Below are positions 48,149 to 59,029 of a DNA stretch of 64,000 nt, one piece after another. The translations under genes and the position numbers were made by a program. Origin of the DNA: Arabidopsis thaliana (taxonomy: Eukaryota > Streptophyta > Magnoliopsida > Brassicales > Brassicaceae); contig NC_003070.9 of NCBI RefSeq assembly GCF_000001735.4, positions 20,445,971 through 20,509,970 on the forward strand. The letters run 5' to 3'. The notes under the pieces were generated by a model that saw only the letters and a list, made by a program, of their open reading frames with translations, did no database searches and was not told the origin of the DNA. How positions within the stretch are numbered: the stretch's first letter is position 1; each line of letters begins with the position of its first letter.

Positions 48149-48874
48149 CATATTATGGCGTGGAAAAACTGACATATTCAAACCTTCTTTCTCGACAAAA
48201 GACACATGGAATCATCTTAGAACAACGTCTCTCACCGTCACTTGGCACAAAGGCGTTTGGTTTACTCATGATACTCCAAAGTTCTCGTTTTGTGTCTGGT
48301 TGGCAGCTCATAATAGATTACCAACGGGGGATCGAATGATGAAGTGGATTGGTGGCGCAACGGGAACTTGTGTACTTTGCGATAACAACATCGAGACTAG
48401 AGATCACCTTTTTTTCTCTTGTCCCTTTGTTTCAGAAATCTGGGCAGTGATAGCAAAAGGCATCTTCAAGGATAAGTATTCTACGGATTGGTCACAGCTT
48501 CTCGATCACGTCTCAAACGCAAACCAAACTCAGCTTGAAAGCTTCCTCTCTCGGTCTGCGTTTCAAGCTACTGTCTACACCATTTGGGGGGAACGGAACG
48601 GGAGAAGACACGGGGAGGAACCACACTCCACAACTCTTCTCACGACTTGGATCGACAAGCATATTAGAAACAAGATTTCCACTATAAGAAGGATGGGGGA
48701 TAGGCGGTATGATGAGGCTTATCAAGCTTGGCTCATTTCTCGGACTTAAGTTCTTTTTTTCTTCTTTCTCAAAGATCTTCTTCATAAACTTATTTCAACC
48801 TTACGAAGCACTTCGTTGTAACACCGACTATTTTTTCTTTTGAGTATAATTTAACATTAGATTCAAAAAAAAAA
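48149..48874 (+). mobile_element. 5'-truncated LINE insertion with target-site duplication
   Basis: A 726-bp insertion flanked by the direct repeat AAAAAGATTGTTTTGA (48133-48148 and 48875-48890). It begins inside ORF2, runs in one open frame to the stop at 48749, has a 3'UTR of about 115 bases, and ends in a poly-A run. The frame encodes the C-terminal zf-RVT region: TKDTWNHLRTTS, WHKGVWFTHDTPKFSFCVWL, AAHNRLPTGDRMMKW, CVLCDNNIETRDHLFFSCPF, then TVYTIWGERNGRRH. The perfect flanks and open frame make it young. It lacks RT and endonuclease and is dead on arrival. Confidence 0.92.
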
Positions 48875-49141
48875 AAAAAGATTGTTTTGAAATTGCAACT
48901 AAATACGCTAATTTTGCATTAAAAATACGTGTGTTCTTGTTTTCATTGTAATTAATATTTATATAAATTGTCAATCACAATAGTGATGATAATCATTAAT
49001 TAATTAAGATAATTAATATTTTCAAAATCAGAGAGGAAAAGTAATACTAACATACGTAACCTGAGCTCATTCCTCCCTATATATGTATATGTATTACCAG
49101 ATTTACGTTAAAATATTCATAATACAGATTAACGAAAAAAA

Positions 49142-49462
49142 ATGAACAACGCGGTGATTTGGTTAATTACTTTGGTATTTCTAATGTTCTCTGCAACGTC
49201 AACCAGAATTGTGGCACATATACCATACATATTTCCAAAGACAAGTAAGTTTTCTAAACCTCACAAAACTTTATGAATTTTCTTTTGGTTACAATATTCA
49301 AAATTAATTAGTTCTTGTTGTTATTTTTTAAATATTGGGGAAGAAACAAGAGAAGCGGTTTGGGGTCAAAAGATAATGAGAGTGAAAGATTCATCTCGGA
49401 GGCAGTACTTCACAGCATGCACCTGGATCCGTTGGATCATCCCACCAGCCAATAAGCCCTAG
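49142..49462 (+). pseudogene. Small secreted peptide precursor B, probably decayed
   Basis: Exons 49142-49244 and 49353-49462 would give 70 aa. Exon 1 (103 nt, phase 1) encodes a signal peptide (AVIWLITLVFLMFSATSTRI) and HIPYIFPKT, very like copy C. Exon 2 opens with AVWGQKIMRVKD. Relative to copy C a net 2-nt difference just after this shifts the frame. The expected C-terminal motif survives only in another frame (STSQHAPGSVGSSHQP), while the actual frame reads RRQYFTACTWIRWIIPP. Either the peptide motif is lost or it has been replaced. The upstream CCTCCCTATATATG TATA region is shared with copy C. Confidence 0.6.
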
Positions 49463-50992
49463 CCACGATCCCATGTATTTTGATAATTTCAAGTCTTTTA
49501 TCTTTATGTGGAACATTACTCTCGTTTTAGTATCACATGCAATTTAAACTAGTCGCAAATAATATTCTTGCGTTAAAAATTAGAAGATCGGTGATTGTTG
49601 GGTTTCGGATCACAAGGTGAAAAGGGAGATAAGGGTATTGTCAAATTTAATTGAAACTATAGTTACACTACTTTTGTAAAACATGTATGTGGAGGGATGG
49701 ATACACATGTGTGTATATATCACGTAATTATTTTTTTATTTTTCCATCTCACATATTTGCAAAGCATGTATATTTGTAAATGATGCTACAATATTTATGG
49801 TTTGTGGTAGTTGTTTCTTCTCAATAAATGTGGTAATTATGTAAGTTTAGCCATTGCGAGTAATTATGCATACACATCATTTTTCGGTTGGTTTTTTCTA
49901 CTGACCTTTTAATTTAATAAGATAATATTTTAGTTGTCTATATGCAATTCTTCAACTTCAATATTAGAAAGCTTAAAAAATCGTACACTAGAGATTAAAA
50001 ATCAGCTTCTCCAAGAGTGTATCCGTTAGTTCTTTCAATTGCAGAGAACATTCATCACACAGTACGAAAAGGGCATCTACGAGTTCAGATTTTAAAAAGA
50101 TTTTGCAAATCAGGAGAAATTTTTGGGTTTTGGCAGGACCAAGTCATTGCTCGAGTGTGTCATCTTGCGCGTGATGGATATAATTTGCAATACAAAAGAA
50201 ATATTATTTTTATATAAATCATTACAAGTATTTTTAATTCATAGAATTCAAACGACTGATGAGTTATATCACAACGAAACAAAACAAAAACTGGAATTTG
50301 TTTTTTACAAATCCACGCGGTGCTTGTATAGATGAACAAAGGTTCTTTAACTCTGAAGCGCGTTTTATTCAATGCATAAGTTTTTGTTTAAACTTCTGAC
50401 GTTTGGACTTGTCATTGTGACTTCTCCACAGAAGAACTATTAAATTAAGAAAAAGATGTTTGACTTGTATAGAAGACTTGGTAAACTAGAACTTCTATAG
50501 GAAAGAGAATTATCCTCTATAAAGAAATATTCATTAGTTGACACGAGATTAAAATACATAATATTGTAGCTAAATTAAGAAAAAGAAATTTCTAAATCTT
50601 CTTTCTTACATTTTTATTCGTAAAAGTTTCTTTGACAAATATTTACTATATAACATGAAGATTAATATAACTTATAAAATATTCCAAATATTTATATTCC
50701 TTATCACAATAATCTAATATATAAAGACAATAAAAGAAAATTATAATACAAATTTTTTATTGAAAATGAGTTCATCCTCGACATGGCGGGGGATCATAAC
50801 GTAGAACACACAATTTTAGTATTAAGTAAAAATGAAACATAAAATAAGTAAGGGAAAACATACCATTTTCCTTTCACGGCTCTCAAATGTCATTGCACCC
50901 GTGTTGTGTGTTGGTACCGCCATATCGTTGTTGTCCTTCATATTCTTTGAGTTTGTGTGTGAAAGGAACTGTGTCTCCTACATACTCCAATA
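49463..50992. other. AT-rich intergenic
   Basis: A short mixed ORF near 50017-50217 has no recognisable domain. Otherwise empty. Confidence 0.4.
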
Positions 50993-51365
50993 TTAAATGA
51001 AGCCTTTCCAAACTTCACCGTTTAAATCCTTTGGCAGCTTCTTCACTTCTATCCAGTTTTGCTTCCACTCGTACAAATTGTTTTTGTATAGGAGGCCATT
51101 GTTTGGCTCAAGAACTCGGCACGTACGCGATTCGTATGTTTTGACTTCCAATTGAAATCTTGCTACGAAATAAAATTAGAAAACATATATTAGACGATGT
51201 CTAAGTAAAAGTAGTTTTAATGAAAAACAAAATATAATGTCTACTTACCACAAAGATTTTGTACCATGTCTCTTTCACATCATTTGGAAGGTGTGGAGAT
51301 TGCGGATATGGACTTGAATGGTGATTATAATTTTTTTTGTTTTGGAATAGACTTGGTGATGCCAT
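50993..51365 (-). pseudogene. Unclassified spliced ORF or gene remnant
   Basis: On the minus strand an ATG at 51365 opens MASPSLFQNKKNYNHHSSPY, reading to KETWYKIFV before a good donor (GTG/GTAAGT, about 51250). About 70 bases on, after an acceptor TTTCGTAG, a frame with RFQLEVKTYESRTCRVLEPN, LYEWKQNWIEVKKLP and NGEVWKGFI runs to a stop at 50993. The two pieces do not join in the same frame with the sites I can see, so this is either broken or needs another splice site. I do not recognise the family. Confidence 0.3.
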
Positions 51366-51991
51366 TTTTTTTTGTCTAAACCTACAATATGGAAATAATA
51401 TACATTCTTTTTCTTTTTTGGGTCTATGTCTGTATATTCTTTTAGGCCAGAAACCATGGTCTTTTATATAGTCTCTTCCCAAGTATTACTCGAACTGGCA
51501 ACGTCGAAATTTTGTTTATGAATTTTTGTGAGTTAAGGTATTGACAATTGATAATAGTATTAAAATTGTTAATGTAAAAAAAAACGATGTTAAAAATTAA
51601 CTGAAAACCGAATCAATTACTAGTCGCTCCATCTTTTTTTTAAGAGAATATGGTTAGTTATTGAAAGATGATTCTTTATTGATCATAAGTGGCAAGGTAC
51701 AATAGAAATCATATCTTAAGTTTCTCGTAAAAGTAAAAACACCACAACTGAACTTCAAAGAGAAACGAAAAGACCAGTTAAGACAAATTTTAGAACGCCT
51801 CAAGCGTGGAACTGTCTTTGGTGATACGTCATACCGCCTTTATTGACAATTCTTAAGCCACCCTATGTTGTCAAATATATGTTGAACCATCTGTATTGAC
51901 AATTTTTACTGATACAATAAAGAAGGTATCACCTTCCTCCCTATATATACAGAGTTACGTTAAGAAATTCCTAATACAGATTAAGGGAAAA
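51366..51991. other. Upstream region of peptide C
   Basis: AT-rich. The TATA-like CTATATATACAG at 51942-51953 and the following TACGTTAAGAAATTC..TAATACAGATTAA match the corresponding leader of copy B (49078-49135). Confidence 0.5.
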
Positions 51992-52293
51992 ATGAATAAA
52001 GCGTTGGTTTGGTTAATTACATTGTTATTTCTAATATTCTCTGCAACACCAAACAGAGTTTTGGCCCATCCACCATACATATCTCCAAAGACAAGTAAGT
52101 TTATAACACTGACAAACTACATGAATTTTCTTTTGCTTATGAATATTCATAACTAATCAGTTCTTGTTGTTATTGCAATATTGGGAAAGGAGCAAGAGAA
52201 GGGGTTTGGGATCATAAGATAATGAAAGTGAGAAAGATTGGAGTTGGAGCCAGTAACTCAGGGCATTCACCTGGAGCCGGCGGCATCCCCTAG
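51992..52293 (+). CDS. Small secreted peptide precursor C, CEP/PIP-like
   Basis: Two exons, 51992-52094 and 52199-52293, giving 65 aa. Exon 1 is 103 nt, phase 1, and encodes a signal peptide (LVWLITLLFLIFSATPNRVLA) and HPPYISPKT. Exon 2 encodes KGVWDHKIMKVRKIG, then the C-terminus VGASNSGHSPGAGGIP. SGHSPGAGG resembles the CEP core (PGHSPGxGH) and, less closely, the PIP core (SGPSxxGxGH); both are known secreted, proline-hydroxylated plant signals read by LRR receptor kinases. The usual final His is absent and the peptide ends GGIP. It is the best-preserved member of the three-gene family and shares promoter and leader sequence with copy B. Function is inferred from form alone. Confidence 0.65.
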
Positions 52294-52711
52294 CCCCAAT
52301 CTTATTGTCAGTGTTGTTTTAGTTTCATGCGATTTAAATTAGTATCATAAAACACACAGCCTTGGCCAAATGACCATACAAGACTCCAAGTATTTGTAAT
52401 AGACCTTCCAAAGTAAACAGAGGATCCTCAAATACATCATCAAATTAATGTTTTCACTACAAAATAAAAAGTTTGTTGCATCAAAAAATGAAATAATACT
52501 AATTTAAATTATTGATTGATAATAGGTATAAAAATTGTATTTTAACATTCAATTGCAATAATTTATGCTATTATTGATATGTGTGGCATGGATTCATTAA
52601 AGTTGATGAATAACTAGATCCATTTGCATTATTTTCACCAAACAAAAACAATTCCATGGAAAATACAAAATTCTAATAAAATCAAGACGGACGGTAGAAT
52701 TAGAACCCTAA
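52294..52711. other. Downstream of peptide C
   Basis: AT-rich; nothing recognisable before the MITE. Confidence 0.4.
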
Positions 52712-52938
52712 GAGCATCCACATTGGTGACTTTCTTAAAAATGTCTTTACTAATTTATTATAAAAAAAATACTATTTTAATTTTGAGGTATTTATTAGCC
52801 ATGTATGGTGTCTTTTAAAGATAAAAAAAAATGTCTCCACAGAGACATAGAAGACACGAGTCTCTCAGTTAAAAGCACTAAATAACATTTTTTTTTTAAT
52901 ATTTGAAGATACCGTTTTTTTTGGTGCAATGAGGATGG
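52712..52938. mobile_element. PIF/Harbinger-type (Tourist-like) MITE
   Basis: 227 bp from GAGCATCCACATTGGTG to GTGCAATGAGGATGGTC. These ends are imperfect inverted repeats (GAGCATCCACATTGG versus GACCATCCTCATTGC). TAA lies at both borders (52709-52711, 52939-52941), the usual 3-bp target duplication. The interior is AT-rich and non-coding. Confidence 0.75.
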
Positions 52939-53089
52939 TCTAATGTTTCAAGCAACTCGCTTTTTTTTTTGTTGTCATTCGAAATTAATTAGAGCTCAAA
53001 TGAGTCATTCCTGAGGAATGTTGTTTACATAAATGATATGATGCAGTTGGACACGAATCTTTCGAGCCAAGTTATTTGCTTTAATATTT

Positions 53090-53360
53090 GCACTATAAGA
53101 AATTAAAGATAAAAAAAAGCTTGTAAACTCTTTCTTGTCGCTCTGCAATTCTTCCAAGATTACTGAGAAAGCCGATCATTCGGTTGGGGAAGACACCATC
53201 TTCACCAAATCTAAACAGTCTGTGAAAAACGCCACATCTTAATTATCAACATTAATCATACATTTTATTGTCCATAGGAGGGCTTCCACTTCTACATATA
53301 GAGAGAATAGGTTTCGTCTGAGGTTTGCAACTTCCAATATTGGTGTCTCTCCATTCAAGC
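53090..53360 (-). pseudogene. LINE-type RNase H (RVT_3) relic
   Basis: The minus strand reads EALLWTIKCM, then FFTDCLDLVKMVSSPTEW and ILEELQSDKKEF. This matches the plant RVT_3 pattern EALLWAMKCM...FxTDCxDLVKMVSSPTEWPAF. It is interrupted by at least one frame disturbance between the two motifs, and no poly-A is seen. An old fragment of a LINE or LINE-derived gene. Confidence 0.65.
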
Positions 53361-53443
53361 AACTCACCACTATGGTCAAATTTGTAAATTTGTGATAACT
53401 ACTAGTTTTTTTTTTCTGTGTGCAAACGATAACTACTATTTAA

Positions 53444-53488
<45 letters not shown>

Positions 53489-53952
53489 ATTGTAAAGAAA
53501 TCTCTAATATATTTATGAAGATTATATTATACATTATATTTTGATTATGGATATTAACGTGCATTTTCTGGAAGTAAGCTTTAAAATTGCAAAAAATATA
53601 ACCGGTAATTGATTGGTATAATTGTATTATAGAAAAACCTTTTAACCTTTTTTTATAAATACTTATAAAGTTATAATAATTTAAATATACTTTTCAAAAA
53701 ATCTTTATAGTTCAAGGCTTTTTGTTTTCTTGCAAATTTCTCTTCAATAAATTAACAGTTTATGCTTATTTTTTTTCTTTCTATATATTATTTTCATCGT
53801 TTCTCATGGAATATACTTTTAAATTATTAAAATTTTGAAAATGGAATCTTCTCCCCCTTTTTCCCCAACGCTCTCATCGTCATAGAAATCTGAAATTCGC
53901 CAAAGCCATCGTAGAAAAGTGGAGAAGAAGAATCTCTTCGCAACCATTTCAA
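53361..53952. other. ANP2 upstream region with (AT)n
   Basis: (AT)n at about 53448-53486. The ANP2 leader starts somewhere after 53850. Confidence 0.5.
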
Positions 53953-56900
53953 ATGCAAGATCTCTTCGGTTCAGTTCGCCGCTCACTTGTCTTCCGTTCT
54001 ACCACCGACGATGAGAATCAAGAGAATCATCCTCCTCCGTTTCCTTCTCTCCTCGCCGATAAAATCACTTCCTGTATCCGCAAATCAATGGTTTTCGCCA
54101 AATCCCAGTCACCTCCGAATAACTCCACCGTACAAATCAAACCTCCGATTCGGTGGCGGAAAGGTCAGTTAATTGGCCGTGGCGCTTTTGGTACTGTGTA
54201 TATGGGAATGAATCTCGATTCCGGTGAGCTTCTCGCCGTTAAACAGGTTAGTTTGAGTTTGAAATTGTTATCCGGTTTACTGATTCTGATTTTGAAATTA
54301 GCGTCACTTTAATGGTTCTTATTTGTCATTAATGGAATCTATAGGCTTAATCACAGATTTCTACTTCGTTTTTGGTTTTGGTTGTCACTGTATTTAGTTT
54401 CAGATTGATTATGGTCAGATTTTGGAATTCAGGGTTTTAAGCTCTTAGACTTGTTTTTGAATCTTTTTCTCAGGTTCTGATTACATCTAATTGTGCATCC
54501 AAGGAAAAAACTCAGGTTCATAAACAAGCCTATTTGTTTCTTGTTGATATTGTGCTACATTTTTTTTACATTACATGACTTTCTTATTTTGGTGAACAAA
54601 AGGCTCATATTCAGGAGCTTGAAGAGGAAGTGAAGCTACTCAAGAATCTCTCTCATCCAAATATAGTTGTAAGCAATAACGTTATTGTTTTGTTGCAATG
54701 CTGATTGATTCAGTGTGTTTGTGTTTTCTTTTTTATAACTTTTGCATTCTTTGTTTGGCCTTAGAGATATTTGGGTACGGTGAGGGAAGATGAAACTTTG
54801 AATATCTTGCTTGAATTTGTTCCTGGTGGATCTATATCTTCACTCTTGGAGAAATTTGGAGCCTTTCCTGAATCTGTAAGTCGCTCTGTTGAAAAACTAT
54901 TGGGTTTCCTGAAATGTTGATGATGGTAACATCTTTAAACTGTTTGAAAAAGGTTGTTCGGACATACACGAACCAACTGCTTTTGGGATTGGAGTACCTT
55001 CATAATCATGCCATTATGCACCGTGACATTAAGGTACCTATTGTTGTATCTTTGCGTTTAAAATATCTCGTATCCTTGCCCTGCTTATCTGAGGTTCTTC
55101 TATTCTCACTTTCTCAGGGTGCTAATATCCTTGTGGATAATCAAGGATGCATTAAACTTGCTGATTTTGGTGCGTCCAAACAGGTAGCGGAGTTGGTAAG
55201 TCAATTTTTAGTCTCCAACTTCTACTTCAGTAAAACCATTCTGCTCTCAGTTTTCTAGTCTTATTCAAGTTTTTCATATAATATACTCCTTATCATGATT
55301 TCGATTAATATACTTGAGTTTTCTCTAGGCTACTATTTCGGGTGCCAAATCTATGAAAGGAACTCCCTATTGGATGGCTCCAGAAGTTATTCTTCAAACC
55401 GGGCATAGCTTGTAAGCATTACTTCAAACATGTTTGTAATTGCTAGGTTACATGCTTTGTCGCCAATCTAATATTACCTTGGTTATTCTATGCAGTTCTG
55501 CTGATATTTGGAGTGTAGGATGCACAGTGATTGAAATGGTGACTGGAAAAGCTCCTTGGAGCCAGCAATATAAAGAGGTACTTAATTTTGTATGCCTTGT
55601 TATCTATGAATAATTCTGTTTCTTGAACTTCTGTGGATATATATTCTTTTCAGATTGCTGCTATTTTCCACATTGGAACGACGAAATCGCATCCTCCAAT
55701 CCCTGACAATATCTCCTCTGACGCAAATGATTTTTTGCTCAAGTGTCTGCAGCAGTACGTTACTTTAAACTCATAAATTAATATTAACTTATGTCACTTC
55801 TTTTGCTTCTTGTCTTGTTGATTGCTGAAACACTGTCCTGTCTTGGCAGGGAACCAAATCTGCGGCCAACCGCTTCTGAGCTGCTAAAGGTGAAATGGTC
55901 AACAGAGTAAATGAAATCCAATCAGGTCTCATATTTCAATGAGTCATAAATGTTATTGCTTTTCTTTTATTGGCAGCATCCATTTGTTACGGGCAAACAG
56001 AAGGAATCTGCGTCTAAAGATCTTACTTCATTTATGGTGAGTTCACATTATCCATCTATAGAATATCATTTTAGTTTTTACTTAAGGACTTTTGATAGGA
56101 TATCTCTTTGGGTACAAATTTTCAGGACAATTCATGCAGTCCTTTACCATCAGAGTTGACTAACATTACGAGCTAGTAAGTGCTGAGGTGAAACCAAAAC
56201 TTTTAAGCTGAATTTCTGACTGCTGATCGTTTTCTTTCTTTTTCTTTCTTACAGTCAAACATCTACGAGTGACGATGTAGGAGACATCTGTAACTTGGGT
56301 AGTCTGACTTGTACACTTGCTTTCCCTGAGAAATCAATCCAAAATAACAGTTTGTGTCTGAAAAGTAATAACGGGTATGATGACGATGATGATAATGATA
56401 TGTGTTTGATTGACGATGAGAATTTCTTGACATATAATGGAGAGACTGGCCCTAGTCTTGACAATAATACTGATGCCAAGAAGGTAATCTTCTGTGTGAT
56501 TAACCTTTCTCATCTATATTTCAGATGATTTTTCGAATAATTAAACCATTTTCGGTTTCATATTATTTCAATACAGAGCTGTGATACCATGAGTGAGATC
56601 TCTGATATTTTGAAGTGCAAATTTGACGAAAATTCTGGAAACGGAGAAACAGAGACGAAAGTTAGTATGGAAGTTGACCATCCATCATACTCGGAGGATG
56701 AAAATGAGCTGACTGAGTCGAAAATCAAAGCTTTCTTAGATGACAAGGTGGCTCATTGATAATGTTATGTTTCCTCATTGCATTTATATTCTACTCAGAA
56801 GTTTATAAACATTGACTTGGTTGTGAAATATCTTAATCGTAGGCTGCAGAGTTAAAGAAGTTACAGACGCCTCTGTACGAAGAATTCTACAACGGTATGA

Positions 56901-57617
56901 TCACATGCTCCCCCATCTGCATGGAGAGTAACATCAATAACAATAAACGAGAGGAGGCACCTCGTGGTTTCTTGAAACTGCCTCCAAAAAGTCGGTCTCC
57001 GAGTCAGGGCCATATTGGTCGATCACCTTCTAGAGCAACAGATGCAGCCTGTTGTTCCAAGAGTCCAGAAAGTGGTAATAGCTCTGGTGCCCCGAAGAAT
57101 AGCAATGCAAGTGCTGGTGCTGAACAAGAATCAAACAGTCAAAGGTAAGTCCAATAACAGTTATTGTTCTTCTTCAAAATTGAGGTTTAACATTAATTAT
57201 CTAGATTCATTCGTTGACGTTAAGTAGGAACTAAAACTGTAGTAGTGTGATTGCTTGTCTTAAGATATGATTGCCCTCCATTGCTAGCAATTGGTTCAAT
57301 GGTGACATTTATCTCCTTTTCTTAAACATCTGGAATTGAGTTGTTTTTGGCTTTGCAGTGTCGCGCTGTCGGAGATAGAGAGGAAGTGGAAGGAAGAGCT
57401 TGATCAAGAACTTGAAAGAAAGCGAAGAGGTAACTGCATTTTTCATGAATTCTTCGTCATTTTTGTGGTTTCTCATTTATAGACCACACATCATACGTAT
57501 TCAAACTCAAATGTTGTTGCAGAGATTACACGGCAAGCAGGGATGGGATCATCCCCGAGAGATAGAAGCTTGAGCCGACATAGAGAGAAGTCAAGATTTG
57601 CATCTCCAGGCAAATGA
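53953..57617 (+). CDS. ANP2: ANP2, MAPKKK (NPK1-related protein kinase 2)
   Basis: Seventeen exons: 53953-54246, 54474-54515, 54603-54668, 54765-54875, 54953-55033, 55118-55195, 55329-55411, 55496-55577, 55654-55754, 55850-55889, 55977-56036, 56126-56175, 56255-56483, 56577-56747, 56843-57144, 57359-57429, 57523-57617; 651 aa. The kinase domain starts at about residue 68: glycine loop [12 protein letters not shown] (74-85), catalytic lysine K97 in LAVKQ, HRDIKGANILVD (D196), LADFGASKQ (D214), [11 protein letters not shown], and subdomain [14 protein letters not shown]. The C-terminal half is acidic then basic ([23 protein letters not shown]-like helix), the regulatory tail. ANP1-3 are known to act with HINKEL/TETRASPORE kinesins and the MKK6-MPK4 cascade in phragmoplast expansion, and in stress signalling. 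All catalytic residues are present. Confidence 0.95.
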
Positions 57618-58801
57618 TCTGTACAAAAGAAAAGCAGCCAATTTTGCACTTTTGTCTGTAAGGCTTGTATTGCTTTTGATCTTTCGATTTGCTCATCTAG
57701 TATATATGATATAGACATAAAATTGTGCCAACTTAAAGTTTGAATATATATAGATAGCTAAACTATTTGCTTAAGTAGGGTGTGATGTGAGAATGTTGGT
57801 GCATATTGAGTGTTAAGCCAACCACAGAACAAATATTTTCGAGAAATTATCGAAAGCTTTGTTTACTTTCGAAAGCTTCGTCTTCTCAGTGTCTCCAAAA
57901 TCTATTCTTGTGTGAACGTACGCTGAATTTGCTTTCTACTCAAAGTGCTTCGCATAGGGGTAGCGGGTAGGTTTTTTACTCATGTGGCTTCATGGTAAAC
58001 GTTGGTGGGTTATTCATTTTTGCGATAACTGAGTTTGTGTTCTTGTAGAATGAATTGAGACTGATGATAATTGTACAAACTCACGAAAACGGAGATTCAT
58101 CACCGCATAAGGTTTTAAAGGCCAAAAATGCAATATCTTATATAAGTTTCAAGGGAAATGGTGATTTGAGTGGTATACTTGTAGAGTACCAAGCGATTTG
58201 TAAGGAGAACCATGAATGAATTGTCGGGATACAATTGCCATTGTTTGGCCTACAAATCCAATTGAATGCACATGTTTAAAGATTCGGTGTATTTATCTGT
58301 TTGTTTAATCTAGTTTCTTATGGTTTGTCAGTTTTAGACATGAAATTAGTTGTTAAGTTTAAGTACTTTACAACATATATATATGGGTTTAGATAGACTT
58401 CTCTAGTCTTTATATATTGGACTTTATGTGGCCTCCAATAAGTATAACCTAAACCTTGTTATATGAAAACAAACCAATCCGTCTTAATATTATTTTGTAG
58501 CTTTTCTAATCGACAAGACCCTATGCATAACCAAAGTCTTATACCACGGAATAACGCCACTGCATGAAGGCTGAAGTCAAACTTTAGTAAAAAAAAAACC
58601 CGTATTTTTCCAAGTTTTTACAGGTTTATATCTATACAGAAAAACAACAAAATCGGGTAACAGATGAACGACATGTGCTTTATAGTTTCTCTGCCCATAT
58701 TAATTAATTAATGGGACGACCAAATTTTCCAACCACAGTTCTACGATCCTTTGGTCGGCGCCGTGTGCATGCATGGTTGTTAATGGCCAAGATGTCTTTT
58801 A
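57618..58801. other. Intergenic between ANP2 and PRP1
   Basis: ANP2 3'UTR, then about 1 kb with no supported gene. (TA)n near 58373-58384. Confidence 0.45.
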
Positions 58802-58818
58802 ATCGTGCATAACACTAT
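58802..58818 (-). promoter_or_regulatory. Root-hair element (RHE) match upstream of PRP1
   Basis: The minus strand reads ATAGTGTTATGCACGAT, a full match to the known root-hair cis-element consensus WHHDTGNNNNKCACGWH. It lies about 210 bp upstream of the PRP1 start. A TATA-like CTTATATAACCCC at 58914-58926 is correctly placed downstream. Confidence 0.75.
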
Positions 58819-59029
58819 TACAATCCCAAACATGACTAAATACATTAGTCACCTTTCAAGAAAATATTTTCTATTTTTTTTTTCTATCAAAAATTTTAAT
58901 ACCCTAAACATTTTCTTATATAACCCCATTTGATGAAATCGTTTTCCTCATCCCACTTAGGCACTTTTACAAACACACAAAAAAAACAAGAACTAGCTAA
59001 AAGGCAAAACACTAACCACGCGCTCCGCA

